In this document: positions 19,230-28,947 of the stretch, in pieces
How positions within the stretch are numbered: the first letter of the stretch is position 1
How the letters are laid out: the number at the start of each line of letters is the position of its first letter
NCBI GenBank assembly: GCA_047624005.1
Contig: JBLHPE010000005.1
Coordinates: 1 to 64,000, forward strand
DNA from: Ascidiaceihabitans sp047624005
GTDB taxonomy: Bacteria; Pseudomonadota; Alphaproteobacteria; Rhodobacterales; Rhodobacteraceae
Reading direction: 5' to 3'
Length of the DNA stretch: 64,000 nt
The notes under the pieces: model-generated
The model's database searches: none
What the model was told of the DNA's origin: nothing
The model's input: only the letters and a program-made list of their open reading frames with translations
Translations under genes and position numbers: made by a program

Positions 19230-21053
19230 TTACGTCACCATATCGTCGGCTTGTTGACGATGCCATAACTGTGCATATCGTCCATCAACATGCAGCAGTT
19301 CATCATGCGTCCCAGTCTCAACAATCACGCCCTGCTCAAGTACGATAATCCGGTCCGCTTCGGCAATTGTGCTAAGGCGGTGGGCAATGGTCAAAACCGT
19401 GCGTCCCCGCCCTGCTTGCATCAACGCTTCTTTGATGTCCTGTTCGGTTTCGGAATCCAGCGCGGAAGTCGCCTCGTCCAGCAACAAAATCGGTGGGTCT
19501 TTCAACAAGGTTCTTGCGATACCAACGCGTTGCTTTTCGCCGCCCGATAGTTTCAAACCACGTTCGCCCACAGATGTCTCATACCCCTCGGGCAATCCCA
19601 TAATGAACTCGTGGATTTGGGCCGCACGGGCCGCCGTCTCAATCTCGGCCTGAGATGCCCCATCACGGCCATAAGCGATGTTGTAACGGATCGTGTCGTT
19701 GAACAGCACCGTGTCTTGCGGGACCACGCCAATGGCGTTGTGCAAGCTTTCTTGGGTCACATCACGCACGTCTTGGCCATCGATACGCAAGGTGCCACCT
19801 GATACATCATAAAAGCGGAACAACAACCGCCCAATAGTCGACTTGCCCGACCCCGTTGAGCCGACAATCGCAACCATCTGACCCGGCTCTGCGACAACAG
19901 ACACGCCTTTTAGAATTGGGCGCGCTTTGTCATACCCAAAGTGGATGTCGTCCAATTCGATTTGTCCGCCCGTCACCACCAATGGTTTTGCATCTGCGGC
20001 GTCCGTGACATCAGCGGGTTGATCCAACAGATTGAACATCTCGCCCATATCGACCAAAGCCTGACGAATTTCGCGGTAAACAGAGCCAAGGAAATTCAAC
20101 GGCAACATGATTTGGATCATCAACGCATTCACGATCACAAAATCACCAACCGTCAAATCACCGTTTTGAACCCCAACTGCCGCCAGAACCATAACTCCAA
20201 TCAACCCTCCTGTGATAATCACAGACTGGCCAAAGTTGAGACCAGCCAAGGAGTATGACGTCTTTAGTGCTGCAACCTCATAGCCCGCCATCGCTTTATC
20301 ATAACGACCAGCTTCGCGGCTTTCTGCCCCAAAATACTTGACCGTTTCGTAGTTCAAAAGACTATCAACAGCTTTTTGATTTGCGTCCGTATCTTGGTCA
20401 TTCATCTCGCGACGCAATTTGACGCGCCATTCCGTGACCTTAAAGGTGAACCAGACATACAATGCGATCGTCACAGCCAAAACGGCCAAATACCACAGAT
20501 CAAAATACAGGCTAAATATTATGGCTGTCAGGAACAATTCTAAAACCAAAGGCCCAACCGAAAAAAGCAAAAAGCGCAGCAGGAATTCAACACCCTTCAC
20601 GCCGCGTTCAATGATCCGGCTTAACCCACCTGTTTTGCGGGTGATGTGATAGCGCATGCTCAGCTGGTGAATATGTTCGAATGTTTCACGGGCAAGCGTG
20701 CGCAACGCCCGCTGCGCAACTTTGGCAAAAATGGCGTCACGAAGTTGCTGGAAGCCGACGTTCATAAGACGGGCAAGCCCGTAAGCAACAGTTAAGCCAA
20801 TCGCCCCAAGGGTCAGCACGGCCACTTTTTCACCGGCCAGAACATCAACAGCCCAACCAGTGAAAAACGGTACCCCAGCTGCCACCAATTTGGATGCAAC
20901 CAAGGCCACCATGGCCCAGACAACACGATGTTTCACCCACGGTTTATCGTCGGGCCACAAGTACGGGGTAACTTTGCGCAAAGTCCGCATGCCAGAGGCA
21001 CGCTCTTGCGCCCCAAGGGAAACAACGGGGTCGTCAAAATTTTCAGGGGGCAT
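19230..21053 (-). CDS. Atm1-type ABC exporter (ABCB7/HMT family)
   Basis: A 607-residue half-transporter with a six-helix membrane domain followed by an ATPase domain. Motifs are Walker A GSTGSGKST, signature LSGGEKQRVGIARTLL and Walker B ILLLDEATSALD. The N-terminal RTLRKVTPYLWPDD and the domain sequence (MRYHITRKTGGLSRIIERG) are typical of the bacterial Atm1 group, which exports glutathione-linked metals or sulfur species and dimerises to function. The gene stands alone on the minus strand; length is normal for the family (about 600). Confidence 0.9.
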   Translation of the reverse strand: MPPENFDDPVVSLGAQERASGMRTLRKVTPYLWPDDKPWVKHRVVWAMVALVASKLVAAGVPFFTGWAVDVLAGEKVAVLTLGAIGLTVAYGLARLMNVGFQQLRDAIFAKVAQRALRTLARETFEHIHQLSMRYHITRKTGGLSRIIERGVKGVEFLLRFLLFSVGPLVLELFLTAIIFSLYFDLWYLAVLAVTIALYVWFTFKVTEWRVKLRREMNDQDTDANQKAVDSLLNYETVKYFGAESREAGRYDKAMAGYEVAALKTSYSLAGLNFGQSVIITGGLIGVMVLAAVGVQNGDLTVGDFVIVNALMIQIMLPLNFLGSVYREIRQALVDMGEMFNLLDQPADVTDAADAKPLVVTGGQIELDDIHFGYDKARPILKGVSVVAEPGQMVAIVGSTGSGKSTIGRLLFRFYDVSGGTLRIDGQDVRDVTQESLHNAIGVVPQDTVLFNDTIRYNIAYGRDGASQAEIETAARAAQIHEFIMGLPEGYETSVGERGLKLSGGEKQRVGIARTLLKDPPILLLDEATSALDSETEQDIKEALMQAGRGRTVLTIAHRLSTIAEADRIIVLEQGVIVETGTHDELLHVDGRYAQLWHRQQADDMVT

Positions 21054-21161
21054 AGGAAGTCCTAAATGTCAGGCCTCCTACATATGACGATCAGCACGGA
21101 TGTGCCAGCCGATCCTCACAAAATATTGAACCGTCCTTGCACGGCACCGCTGTTCAAAAGC

Positions 21162-22466
21162 CTAATCTGGTAAATCAAAAACCTGACCAGGATAAATCAG
21201 GTCTGCGTCTTTAATTGTATCGGCATTTGCCTCAAAGACGCGCACAAATAAGGTTCCGTCCCCGTACCGATCTCGTGCAATCGCCCAAAGGGTCGCCCCT
21301 GTTTGTACTGTAATCGCCTTTGCTGGTGCATCAGCAGTCCCGCCTGATGCTGCCAAAACCTCGGGAGACTCGCGTTTGAATGGTGTCTCTACTCGGCTTG
21401 TCACCGCGCCGTCAGCGCCCACCTCATCCACACGCAGTGTATAAACCCCTGTATCAACGTTAGGTAAATCGCCGCGCCATCGTCCAGATGGATCAACTTC
21501 CAATGTCGTGACTGCATCGTTATCAAGATACACACGTACCGAAGTAGCGGCTGATTGCGCACGGCCACTTAGCAAAACATCGCCTTGCTCCGAATAGCTG
21601 ATCGTATCGATTTCGACATTGGACATAACTTCGGGTGCACTGGATCGGTTGATGATTTGCACGCCATCTTCGTCAGATTTTAAGATGGCGACTTCTGTCG
21701 TCGGTTGCTTTGAAGCGGCCTCATCCTTCGCAGCTGTTTTCACATTTGCCGTTTCAATCGCCAAAGGCGCGAGCCCAGCAATCGCTGGTTCATCTGTAAC
21801 GACAGCATCTCCTGCACCCCCATTTGCAGAAACAAGAGGTTCAACAACCGCGACTGCAGCGCTGGCCGTTTCTTCCACAATCTGCGTGGGCTCGGCGGCC
21901 TCGCCTTGCGCAACAACCTGAGGGGCAAGAATAATATCAGCAGCGACCAATTCGATGTCACCCGTTCGTTGGATAACGCTCAAAACTGTTGGATTAGTTG
22001 TCGGGTTCAAAAACGCTACAATGGCAAACGCCCCGTCATTGCCAACTTTTACGTTCGTGCTTTCAACGTTGTTGACCAACAAGGTCACTTCAGCACCCGG
22101 CTCGCCCCGACCCGCCAAAATTGTGAGGCCGTCTGGTTCGCTGCGGACTTCGTCAACGCTGGGAGCGCGAGGCACGAAAGTTGCTACTTCCGTCTCGGTG
22201 CCAACAATGGGTTCATCTTTAGCATTTGGGTCAACAGAAACGTCGGGCGTCCCCTCAAGCACAGGCTTGGCAACAATAACTTTTGGCGCATCCTCTGCAG
22301 GCAGCGCAATTTCTTGGGCCACATTCTCTTGTGTCAGTGGCAAAGCCGTATCTTGTGGTGACAGCAAACCCAAATATGACCCTGCCCCCAAAGCGCCGAC
22401 AGCGAAAACGGCTGTGCCAAAAATTGGACCCGAATTTGCGCCTAGAAATGCGGCCAGTTTACTCAT
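21162..22466 (-). CDS. LysM domain membrane-anchored protein
   Basis: A 434-residue protein with one N-terminal membrane anchor (GPIFGTAVFAVGALGAGSYLGLL), a long acidic, low-complexity middle, two Ig-like beta segments (GRGEPGAEVTLLVNN and SGRAQSAATSVRVYLDNDAV) and a C-terminal LysM domain (residues about 385-434: ATLWAIARDRYGDGTLFVRVFEAN...IYPGQVFDLP). It probably binds peptidoglycan from the periplasmic side. The ATG at 22466 is chosen over 22529 because AAGGA precedes it. Similar proteins are common in Rhodobacteraceae; no specific role is known. Confidence 0.85.
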   Translation of the reverse strand: MSKLAAFLGANSGPIFGTAVFAVGALGAGSYLGLLSPQDTALPLTQENVAQEIALPAEDAPKVIVAKPVLEGTPDVSVDPNAKDEPIVGTETEVATFVPRAPSVDEVRSEPDGLTILAGRGEPGAEVTLLVNNVESTNVKVGNDGAFAIVAFLNPTTNPTVLSVIQRTGDIELVAADIILAPQVVAQGEAAEPTQIVEETASAAVAVVEPLVSANGGAGDAVVTDEPAIAGLAPLAIETANVKTAAKDEAASKQPTTEVAILKSDEDGVQIINRSSAPEVMSNVEIDTISYSEQGDVLLSGRAQSAATSVRVYLDNDAVTTLEVDPSGRWRGDLPNVDTGVYTLRVDEVGADGAVTSRVETPFKRESPEVLAASGGTADAPAKAITVQTGATLWAIARDRYGDGTLFVRVFEANADTIKDADLIYPGQVFDLPD

Positions 22467-22619
22467 TTTTGTGTTCCTTGGCGCCCTGCGCACTGCTGTC
22501 AAACATCGGTCTGATCGCAACGCGCCCACACCGATTGTGCTTACATATCAAGCACGCTATGTGCGGTCAAAACCCGTTAAGTCACATTTAGCATAATTTC
22601 CCGCATAGAGGAGCCACCC

Positions 22620-23171
22620 ATGCCACCTAAATCGGTCTGTGTTTACTGCGGTTCGCGCGCAGGTGTTGATCCCGCTTACGCCATTGACGCCGATGCCTTA
22701 GGCAAAGCTTTGGCCGAAAATGGTTGGCGCTTGGTGTACGGTGCAGGAGATGTTGGATTGATGGGGACAGTTGCCCGTGCCGCACAAGAAGCGGGTGCAG
22801 ATACTTTCGGCGTCATCCCTCAACATCTAGTGGATTGGGAAGTCGGCAAGACCGATTTGACCACATATATTGTGACCGAGACGATGCACGAGCGCAAAAA
22901 AGTTATGTTTATGAACTGCGACGCGGTGGTGGTTTTGCCTGGTGGCGCTGGTTCATTGGATGAGCTGTTTGAGGCCCTAACATGGCGTCAATTGGGGTTG
23001 CATGAAAAGCCGATTTTCCTTTTGAATACAAATGGGTATTGGGACACTCTGATCCAATTACTCAATCATGTCGTAGCCCAAGGATTTGCTGACTCTAGCC
23101 TGCTTGATTTCATCACAATCGTGCCTGATGCCGCTGCCGCAACACTTGCATTACAGGATGCTCTTTATTGA
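22620..23171 (+). CDS. LOG family protein (TIGR00730 type)
   Basis: A 183-residue Rossmann-like protein with the N-terminal VCVYCGSRAG, a GWRLVYGAGDVGLMG segment and the family motif PGGAGSLDE, a variant of PGGxGTxxE. Related enzymes cleave cytokinin riboside 5'-monophosphates or similar nucleotides (LOG, PpnN-type activity), releasing the base from ribose 5-phosphate. The bacterial substrate here is not known; a general nucleotide-salvage role is as likely as cytokinin production. It is a single gene divergent from the LysM gene. Confidence 0.9.
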   Translation: MPPKSVCVYCGSRAGVDPAYAIDADALGKALAENGWRLVYGAGDVGLMGTVARAAQEAGADTFGVIPQHLVDWEVGKTDLTTYIVTETMHERKKVMFMNCDAVVVLPGGAGSLDELFEALTWRQLGLHEKPIFLLNTNGYWDTLIQLLNHVVAQGFADSSLLDFITIVPDAAAATLALQDALY

Positions 23172-23188
23172 TCTAAATGAGTTTAAGA

Positions 23189-23476
23189 TTAGAGCACTGG
23201 TTCATTCTTTGCCGCTCTTAATGTCACCAGCCCCAAGTCCAAAAATGGTTCCGACACGCCAAGATAGTACTTGCAGTTGGTCATGTCAGACCTCCATTTG
23301 GGATCAATATCTTTGTCATCAGCGATATTTATCGGGGTCAGGTTTTGGCCGGAATACGGGTTCCGAAAACTGTCCATAATCAAATTTATATTCGCTATAA
23401 TGTAACGAAAAAGTATCCAAACTTGCCCCGCCTGTTGTGCTAAGTTAGCAACATAAGGTGCTGTCACCAAAACCAC
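23189..23476 (-). CDS. Small unrecognised ORF
   Basis: A 95-residue frame starting at GTG, with no recognisable domain or signal sequence. It lies in an otherwise empty gap between the LOG-family gene and sodB. Its AT-rich sequence and the hydrophobic WILFRYIIANINLIM stretch differ from the neighbours. No clear ribosome-binding site is seen. It could be a small orphan gene or chance. Confidence 0.25.
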   Translation of the reverse strand: MVLVTAPYVANLAQQAGQVWILFRYIIANINLIMDSFRNPYSGQNLTPINIADDKDIDPKWRSDMTNCKYYLGVSEPFLDLGLVTLRAAKNEPVL

Positions 23477-23503
23477 TTACACATCAATAGGCACCGCAAA
23501 ACG

Positions 23504-23539
23504 CAAAATGCCTCAATCATTTTTGATCGAGGCATTTTG
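23504..23539. terminator. Bidirectional hairpin downstream of sodB
   Basis: CAAAATGCCTC pairs perfectly with GAGGCATTTTG around a 14-base loop that can itself pair further. It is T-rich afterwards on the plus strand and lies about 105 bases beyond the sodB stop on the minus strand. It probably ends transcription in the LOG/sodB convergent gap. Confidence 0.7.
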
Positions 23540-23644
23540 TTTGTCTATTTCGACTAGATCGATATCACATTTTGAATGCAACGTTTGCCGATCACCTAAC
23601 CCACAGAAAAACCGCGCGCTTCAATGATCGGGCAGACACATAAA

Positions 23645-24244
23645 TTACATGCGCGACGCTACGTTTTCCCAGTTCACAAGCTTGTCCAAGAAGTTAGACA
23701 GGTAAACTGGACGTTTGTTGCGGAAATCGATGTAATAGGAGTGTTCCCAGACGTCACAGCCCAAAAGTGCCGTTTGACCAAAGCAAAGTGGGTTCACACC
23801 GTTTTCAGTCTTTGTAACAGCCAACGAACCGTCAGCGTTTTTCACAAGCCATGCCCAACCGGACCCGAACTGGCCTGCGCCTGCCGCGGAAAACTGGGAT
23901 TTAAAATCGTCGACGGAACCAAAGTTCTCTTTGATTGCCGCTTCGAGTTCTGAGGGCATTGCACCAGAGGTTGGGCTCATCATTTCCCAAAACTGATTGT
24001 GATTCCACAATTGCGAAATGTTGTTGAAGATGCCGTTTTGCGCGACAGATGACGCGTCATAGGTACCTGTGATAATCTCTTCTAAGGATTTGCCTTCCCA
24101 TTCTGTGCCCTCAATCGCCTTATTGCCGTTTGTGACATAAGCATTGTGGTGCAGGTCGTGGTGGAATTCCATAGTTTCAGCAGACATGCCGTGGGCAGCC
24201 AAAGCATCGTGGGCGTACGGTAGGTCAGGAAGTTCAAAAGCCAT
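23645..24244 (-). CDS. sodB: Superoxide dismutase, Fe/Mn type
   Basis: A 199-residue enzyme converting superoxide to hydrogen peroxide and oxygen. Metal-binding positions are visible: the histidine in EFHHDLHHNAYV, the histidine in LWNHNQFWE, and the aspartate and histidine in LLGCDVWEHSYYIDF. The short form without a signal peptide indicates a cytoplasmic enzyme, probably iron-dependent, though Fe and Mn types are hard to separate by eye. It is a single gene, flanked by a hairpin downstream. Confidence 0.95.
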   Translation of the reverse strand: MAFELPDLPYAHDALAAHGMSAETMEFHHDLHHNAYVTNGNKAIEGTEWEGKSLEEIITGTYDASSVAQNGIFNNISQLWNHNQFWEMMSPTSGAMPSELEAAIKENFGSVDDFKSQFSAAGAGQFGSGWAWLVKNADGSLAVTKTENGVNPLCFGQTALLGCDVWEHSYYIDFRNKRPVYLSNFLDKLVNWENVASRM

Positions 24245-24318
24245 TTTCAGGGTCCCTTTTAAGAAGTGTTTGTCTAAGTCCTAGGTGACATGAAGTGCGA
24301 TCCACTTCAAGTTCAAGG

Positions 24319-24765
24319 CTACCCTCGCAGGTTTTTTGGCAGGCTGTTTTCGTCGCGCAAAGTACATTTCCCCGCGCCTTTCCACGTTTGTGGTGCACCA
24401 ATGGGCTTCCCCGTTACACGAACGGAATTGTTTTCTTTCAAAATTCTTGCTGTGTAACCTAAGTTTGTCAGCTTACGGCCAGATGAATCCTTTGCAGATT
24501 GCAGCGACCATTTCACCACGAGCTCTGGTCCACGATCCTTAATTCGGGCGGAAATAGGTTTCCCCTCAAAATGTAGTATCAGGCCATCCACAACGGACGG
24601 CTGGCCCGTTTCCGGAACAATCACAACTATTTGCGATGCAATCCATCCGGCTTTTTTATCCCGTTGGGTGATCTGACAGTCATAAAGAACCCCTTTGGCC
24701 AAGACTGGGGCGGCCATTACCACGCCAAATGTCGCCATCAGTATCGTTTTTGTAAAATTATTCAT
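24319..24765 (-). CDS. Hypothetical secreted protein
   Basis: A 148-residue protein with a signal peptide (MNNFTKTILMATFGVVMAAPVLA) and a small soluble part that begins KGVLYDCQITQRDKKAGWIASQIVVIVPE. The two cysteines (in LYDCQ and GKCTLRDE) could form a disulfide in the periplasm. I recognise the general type from Rhodobacteraceae but no function. The upstream frame runs to 24846; ATG 24765 is chosen because it starts the signal peptide, although the ribosome-binding site is weak. It follows soxG by about 135 bp. Confidence 0.7.
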   Translation of the reverse strand: MNNFTKTILMATFGVVMAAPVLAKGVLYDCQITQRDKKAGWIASQIVVIVPETGQPSVVDGLILHFEGKPISARIKDRGPELVVKWSLQSAKDSSGRKLTNLGYTARILKENNSVRVTGKPIGAPQTWKGAGKCTLRDENSLPKNLRG

Positions 24766-24901
24766 GCTGCAATCTTTGTTCAATTTCGCTGTTACACCAT
24801 TAAGTAGAATGCAATTTAGATTCCTCAAGATGTCATCAATCAACACAACCTCTTTTTACCAAGGTTGTGCTGATCAAAAGAACATTTGGGACATCACAAG
24901 T

Positions 24902-25480
24902 TCAAGATGTTTGGAAAAACCCAACCTTGGACCCAGATTGCGCTGCAACTTTCAGCAGATCGAAAACGTACCGGGCATTGGACCGGAAACACACAATTTG
25001 GAAAGTCTCCGCGTCAACCATCCAAAATGCAGCTGCAACCTGTGCCATCCGTGTCCGGCGAAACATGCCAGCCGTGAACGCGTCTGTCGACAGGTCAACA
25101 GGTGCCAATTTCGCCATCACTTCGCGGGCATTGGGTCCCGAAAGACGCAAGCAGGTCCGCGCATCAGAAACGTCCACAGCCAAAGCATGTGTCTTGCCCA
25201 AAGCCTTGTGTATCGCTTCCAAAGTGTCAGCCACAGCCTCGTATGGGCATAGGATCAACAGCTCGTCCGTACTCATCCAGCAGAGGCCAGACGCCCCGTC
25301 ATGATTGGCCATATTTTGCGCAGGCATCTTGACACCCGTGACCGAGGTTGCTGCCTTTTGTACCGCAGCCACACTTAGATCACCGCGCAGGGTGATCATA
25401 CCTTGCAGGCCGATCTCTTCGATTGCAGCGATACCGCTGTTGTCCGTGGCCTTATCCAAGGCGCTGATCAGATTAGACAT
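24902..25480 (-). CDS. soxG: Sarcosine oxidase gamma subunit
   Basis: A 192-residue subunit of heterotetrameric sarcosine oxidase, resembling the N-terminal part of a GcvT-type folate domain (DARTCLRLSGPNAREVMAKLAPVDLSTDAFTAGMFRRTRMAQVAAAFWM). It packs against the alpha subunit in the complex that oxidises sarcosine to glycine with transfer of the methyl carbon to tetrahydrofolate. Its ATG overlaps the soxA stop by eight bases, so it is translated with soxA. The open frame extends to 25546, but the overlap start is the expected one. Confidence 0.9.
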   Translation of the reverse strand: MSNLISALDKATDNSGIAAIEEIGLQGMITLRGDLSVAAVQKAATSVTGVKMPAQNMANHDGASGLCWMSTDELLILCPYEAVADTLEAIHKALGKTHALAVDVSDARTCLRLSGPNAREVMAKLAPVDLSTDAFTAGMFRRTRMAQVAAAFWMVDAETFQIVCFRSNARYVFDLLKVAAQSGSKVGFFQTS

Positions 25481-28400
25481 TTGGCTTCTCCCCTTCGGGG
25501 TCATAAAACACTGGGCTGACAATCTTGGCATCATAGGTTTTGCCATCGGTACCCGGGAAGGTGATCACCTCGCCCATCCGCTTTGGACCATGCAGTACCA
25601 ACCCCATTGCGATACCACGATCCAAATTCGGTGAATGATAGCTTGAGGTTACACGCCCAATCATATTGCGCTGACCGTTGGCATTGGTCCCCTCACCAAC
25701 AGCATATGCGCCATCTGGTAAGGTTGATCCGTCGACCGTCTCAAGGCCAACCAATTTCCAGCGCTTATCACTTGCCATGTGTTCGCGCTGTTGGGCACGT
25801 TTGCCCAAGAAATCGGTTTTCTTCTTCGAAATAGCCCAGTTCAGGCCCAAATCTTGCGGAATAACCGTCCCATCGGTTTCGTCCCCGATCATGATAAACC
25901 CTTTTTCTGCCCGCAGAATGTGCAGGCACTCGGTCCCGTAAGGCATCACGCCTAAATCAGCACCAACCTTCATCAAAGCATCCCAAAACGCCTGACCTTG
26001 CGACGCAGGCACCGCGATCTCGTATGACAATTCGCCCGAGAACGAGATGCGATACGCCCGAACGTCAAAGCCGCCAAGCGTGCCATCCATCCATTCCATA
26101 AACCCAAACGCCTCCGCGCTTACGTCCATGCCGCCAAGCGCCTCAAGCGCCTTGCGGGCATTGGGGCCAACAACTGCGACTTGGGCGTATTGTTCGGTCA
26201 CGTTGGCCACGTAGACCTTCATATCCCACCACTCGGTTTGAAGCCATTCTTCCATGTGACCATGGATCGTTTCGGCCCCGCCAGTGGTTGTATGGCACAG
26301 GAATGTCTCATCATCGATGCGCGCGACAACGCCATCATCGATCAGGAACCCATTTTCGGAACACATCAGGCCATAGCGGCATTTGCCAACCTTCAAGGTG
26401 CTCATCATGTTGGTATAGAGCATATCAAGGAACTTGCCCGCGTCCGGCCCTTTGACAATCAATTTGCCGAGGGTTGAGGCATCTAAAAGGCCAAGGTTCT
26501 CGCGCGTGTTTTTCGTCTCACGCATCACCGCATCATGAACGGTTTCGCCGTCACGGACGTAAGCATAGGGACGACGCCATTGGCCGACAGGTTCCCAATC
26601 AGCCCCATTCGTGTCGTGCCAATCATACATCGGCGTGCGACGCACGGGTTGGAACACATCACCGCGCGCCTCGCCACCGATAGAGCCCATAGAGATGGGC
26701 GTATACGGCGGGCGGAACGTTGTGGTGCCAGTTTGTGGGATCGGCTGGTTCAGGCTGTCAGACAAGATCGCAAGGCCGTTGATATTGCTAAGCTTGCCCT
26801 GATCGGTTGCCATGCCAAGGGTCGTGTAACGCTTGGCGTGTTCAACGCTTGTGAACCCCTCTTGGGCCGCCAATTGAACATCACTGACTTTAACGTCGTT
26901 TTGATAATCAAGGAATGCTTTGGACCGCAGCTTGTACCCTGCCCCCTGTGGCATCAACCAAACCGGAGACATCGCACGCTCTATTGGTTCCGAACCTGTA
27001 GGTCCCTTAGTAGCCTTAGCCTTGTAGCCCGCAGCCTTAGCAGCCGCTTTCCCGCAGGTATCCGCATCCGCCAAAATTGCGTTCAACGTCATTTCGCCAT
27101 TTGCGCTACCAGTTGCGCGCACAAATGCTTGGCCCTTGTCACCCAAAGGAGGGCGATTTGGATCGGGGCGGAAGCTGGCTTGGGTATCATCCCACGTCAA
27201 CTTGCCACCGCAATGGGACCACAGATGCACAACAGGCGACCAACCACCCGACATCGCAACCGCGTCGCATGCGATCTCTTCCAGCACGGCACCTTCGCCA
27301 GCTTGGGCACAGACTTCGACGCCCGTGACGCGTTTGCCGCCTTTAACCGTTGCGATCCCGTGGCCCATCATGATGCGGATGCCCAGCGCTTTGGCTTGAG
27401 CCATCAGGTCACTGTCGGTCCCCGCAGAGCGTGCATCCAAAATCACAGGCACATCAAGGCCCGCATGTTTCAGTGCAATCGCAGTACGATACGCGTCGTC
27501 GTTGTTTGTAACAACAACTGTACGGTCACCAGACGAAACCCCAAAGTTCACAGCATAATCACGCACAGCAGAAGCCAACATCACACCGGGAACATCGTTG
27601 CCAGCAAAGCTAAGGGGCCGTTCAATCGCACCTGTTGCCGTAATCGTTTGGGCCGCACGAATGCGCCACAGGCGATGTCGTGGACCAGCGAGTTCAGGCG
27701 CGTGGTCTGTCAGGCGTTCATAGCCCAAAACATAGCCGTGATCATAAACGCCTGATCCCATCATACGTGTGCGGATCGTGACGTTGGGCATTGCTTCAAG
27801 TTCGGAAACCGTTGCTTGGATAAAGTGCTCGGTAGATTGGCCATCTACCGTGCCGCCATCTACAGCTGCGCGACCGCCAAAATGGGCAGTTTGCTCAACT
27901 AAGATAACTTTGGCACCTGTGGCACCTGCCACCTTGGCTGCTTGAAGGCCAGCAATCCCACCACCAATAACCAGCACATCACAAAACGCATAAAAATGCT
28001 CGTATGTGTCTGCGTCACGGTCTTTAGGGGCAGCACCTAGACCCGCGGCATGGCGAATGATCGGCTCATACACGTGCTTCCAGAAGGACCGTGGATGGAT
28101 GAACATCTTGTAATAGAAACCAGCGGGCATGAAGCGGCTTAGCTTTGCGTTCATCGCCCCTACATCGAACTCAAGGCTTGGCCAGTGATTTTGGCTTTTG
28201 GCTTTTAGCCCCTCGAACAATTCAGTCGTCGTGACGCGCTGGTTGGGTTCAAATTTGCCACCCTCGCCCAGATTGACCAAACCGTTGGGTTCTTCCGCAC
28301 CAGACGCCACAACGCCGCGCGGGCGATGGTATTTGAACGAACGGCCCATCAAGACCTGATCATTGGCCAGCAAGGCAGAGGCTAGCGTGTCGCCCTCGAA

Positions 28401-28487
28401 CCCTTTGAGGGTAGTGCCATTGAAGCTAAAGCTCAGCGCTTTGGATTTGTTCAGCAGGCGACCGCCTGTGGCAAGACGTGTGCTCAT
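25473..28487 (-). CDS. soxA: Sarcosine oxidase alpha subunit
   Basis: A 1004-residue subunit. The N-terminal part resembles a ferredoxin-like domain (LSFSFNGTTLKGFEGDTLASALLAN). It is followed by an NAD-binding Rossmann domain with GGGIAGLQAA near residue 172 and a C-terminal GcvT-like folate domain (from about 600) ending VSPVFYDPEGEKPNV. The complex oxidises sarcosine, giving glycine, hydrogen peroxide and 5,10-methylene-tetrahydrofolate. ATG 28487 gives the expected start MSTRLATGGRLLNKSKALSF; the frame itself is open to 28637 across the end of soxD. It is the main gene of a soxB-x-soxD-soxA-soxG operon. Confidence 0.95.
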   Translation of the reverse strand: MSTRLATGGRLLNKSKALSFSFNGTTLKGFEGDTLASALLANDQVLMGRSFKYHRPRGVVASGAEEPNGLVNLGEGGKFEPNQRVTTTELFEGLKAKSQNHWPSLEFDVGAMNAKLSRFMPAGFYYKMFIHPRSFWKHVYEPIIRHAAGLGAAPKDRDADTYEHFYAFCDVLVIGGGIAGLQAAKVAGATGAKVILVEQTAHFGGRAAVDGGTVDGQSTEHFIQATVSELEAMPNVTIRTRMMGSGVYDHGYVLGYERLTDHAPELAGPRHRLWRIRAAQTITATGAIERPLSFAGNDVPGVMLASAVRDYAVNFGVSSGDRTVVVTNNDDAYRTAIALKHAGLDVPVILDARSAGTDSDLMAQAKALGIRIMMGHGIATVKGGKRVTGVEVCAQAGEGAVLEEIACDAVAMSGGWSPVVHLWSHCGGKLTWDDTQASFRPDPNRPPLGDKGQAFVRATGSANGEMTLNAILADADTCGKAAAKAAGYKAKATKGPTGSEPIERAMSPVWLMPQGAGYKLRSKAFLDYQNDVKVSDVQLAAQEGFTSVEHAKRYTTLGMATDQGKLSNINGLAILSDSLNQPIPQTGTTTFRPPYTPISMGSIGGEARGDVFQPVRRTPMYDWHDTNGADWEPVGQWRRPYAYVRDGETVHDAVMRETKNTRENLGLLDASTLGKLIVKGPDAGKFLDMLYTNMMSTLKVGKCRYGLMCSENGFLIDDGVVARIDDETFLCHTTTGGAETIHGHMEEWLQTEWWDMKVYVANVTEQYAQVAVVGPNARKALEALGGMDVSAEAFGFMEWMDGTLGGFDVRAYRISFSGELSYEIAVPASQGQAFWDALMKVGADLGVMPYGTECLHILRAEKGFIMIGDETDGTVIPQDLGLNWAISKKKTDFLGKRAQQREHMASDKRWKLVGLETVDGSTLPDGAYAVGEGTNANGQRNMIGRVTSSYHSPNLDRGIAMGLVLHGPKRMGEVITFPGTDGKTYDAKIVSPVFYDPEGEKPNV

Positions 28488-28530
28488 GTATTCAGGCCTT
28501 CGACTTGAGTATTTATGGAACGGTAAAAGA

Positions 28531-28860
28531 TCATGAAAACGCCCCCCATGACCAACCCGGACGCTTGGCAGATATTGCATCACGCAGCGCTTTCGGAGGC
28601 TCAGACGTTTGGGCAGAATAGGTACCAAACACTTCAAGCGTCATAGTACAACGCGCGGCATGGAACCATTTTCCACAGCCATTGTTGTGACGCCAGCGCT
28701 CTAGATGCACACCCTTAGGATTGTGACGCATGAACAAGTAATTCTCAAAATCCTCGTTCGAGGACTCTGGGCCAAAGCGTTTCAAATGCGCCTCTCCCCC
28801 CCCATGAAATTCCGTTTCTTCAGCTGTAACGTTGCAGCATGGGCATGTGAGGATCAGCAT
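28531..28860 (-). CDS. soxD: Sarcosine oxidase delta subunit
   Basis: A 109-residue subunit with a zinc site. The N-terminal MLILTCPCCN and a later WFHAARC supply the cysteines and histidine (C6, C9, H67 and C71 by position) that bind zinc in known heterotetrameric sarcosine oxidases. It sits between the 67-residue membrane protein gene and soxA, with about 43 bp to soxA. The upstream extension to 28893 is not needed; ATG 28860 gives the family start. Contrast with its paralog at 36876, which lacks these residues. Confidence 0.92.
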   Translation of the reverse strand: MLILTCPCCNVTAEETEFHGGGEAHLKRFGPESSNEDFENYLFMRHNPKGVHLERWRHNNGCGKWFHAARCTMTLEVFGTYSAQTSEPPKALRDAISAKRPGWSWGAFS

Positions 28861-28947
28861 GAGACCGCTCCGATCTGGGGTGTAGACATACAAAAGACGG
28901 ACGCCGAGAAGCGCCCGCCTGATGCGGTCCGTGAGTCTTGATTTAAT

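Noticed and set aside
26535..27755. Open 406-residue frame on the plus strand opposite soxA
   Set aside because: It is antisense to a clearly conserved subunit, has no recognisable domain and is rich in His, Arg and Thr, as expected of a shadow frame.
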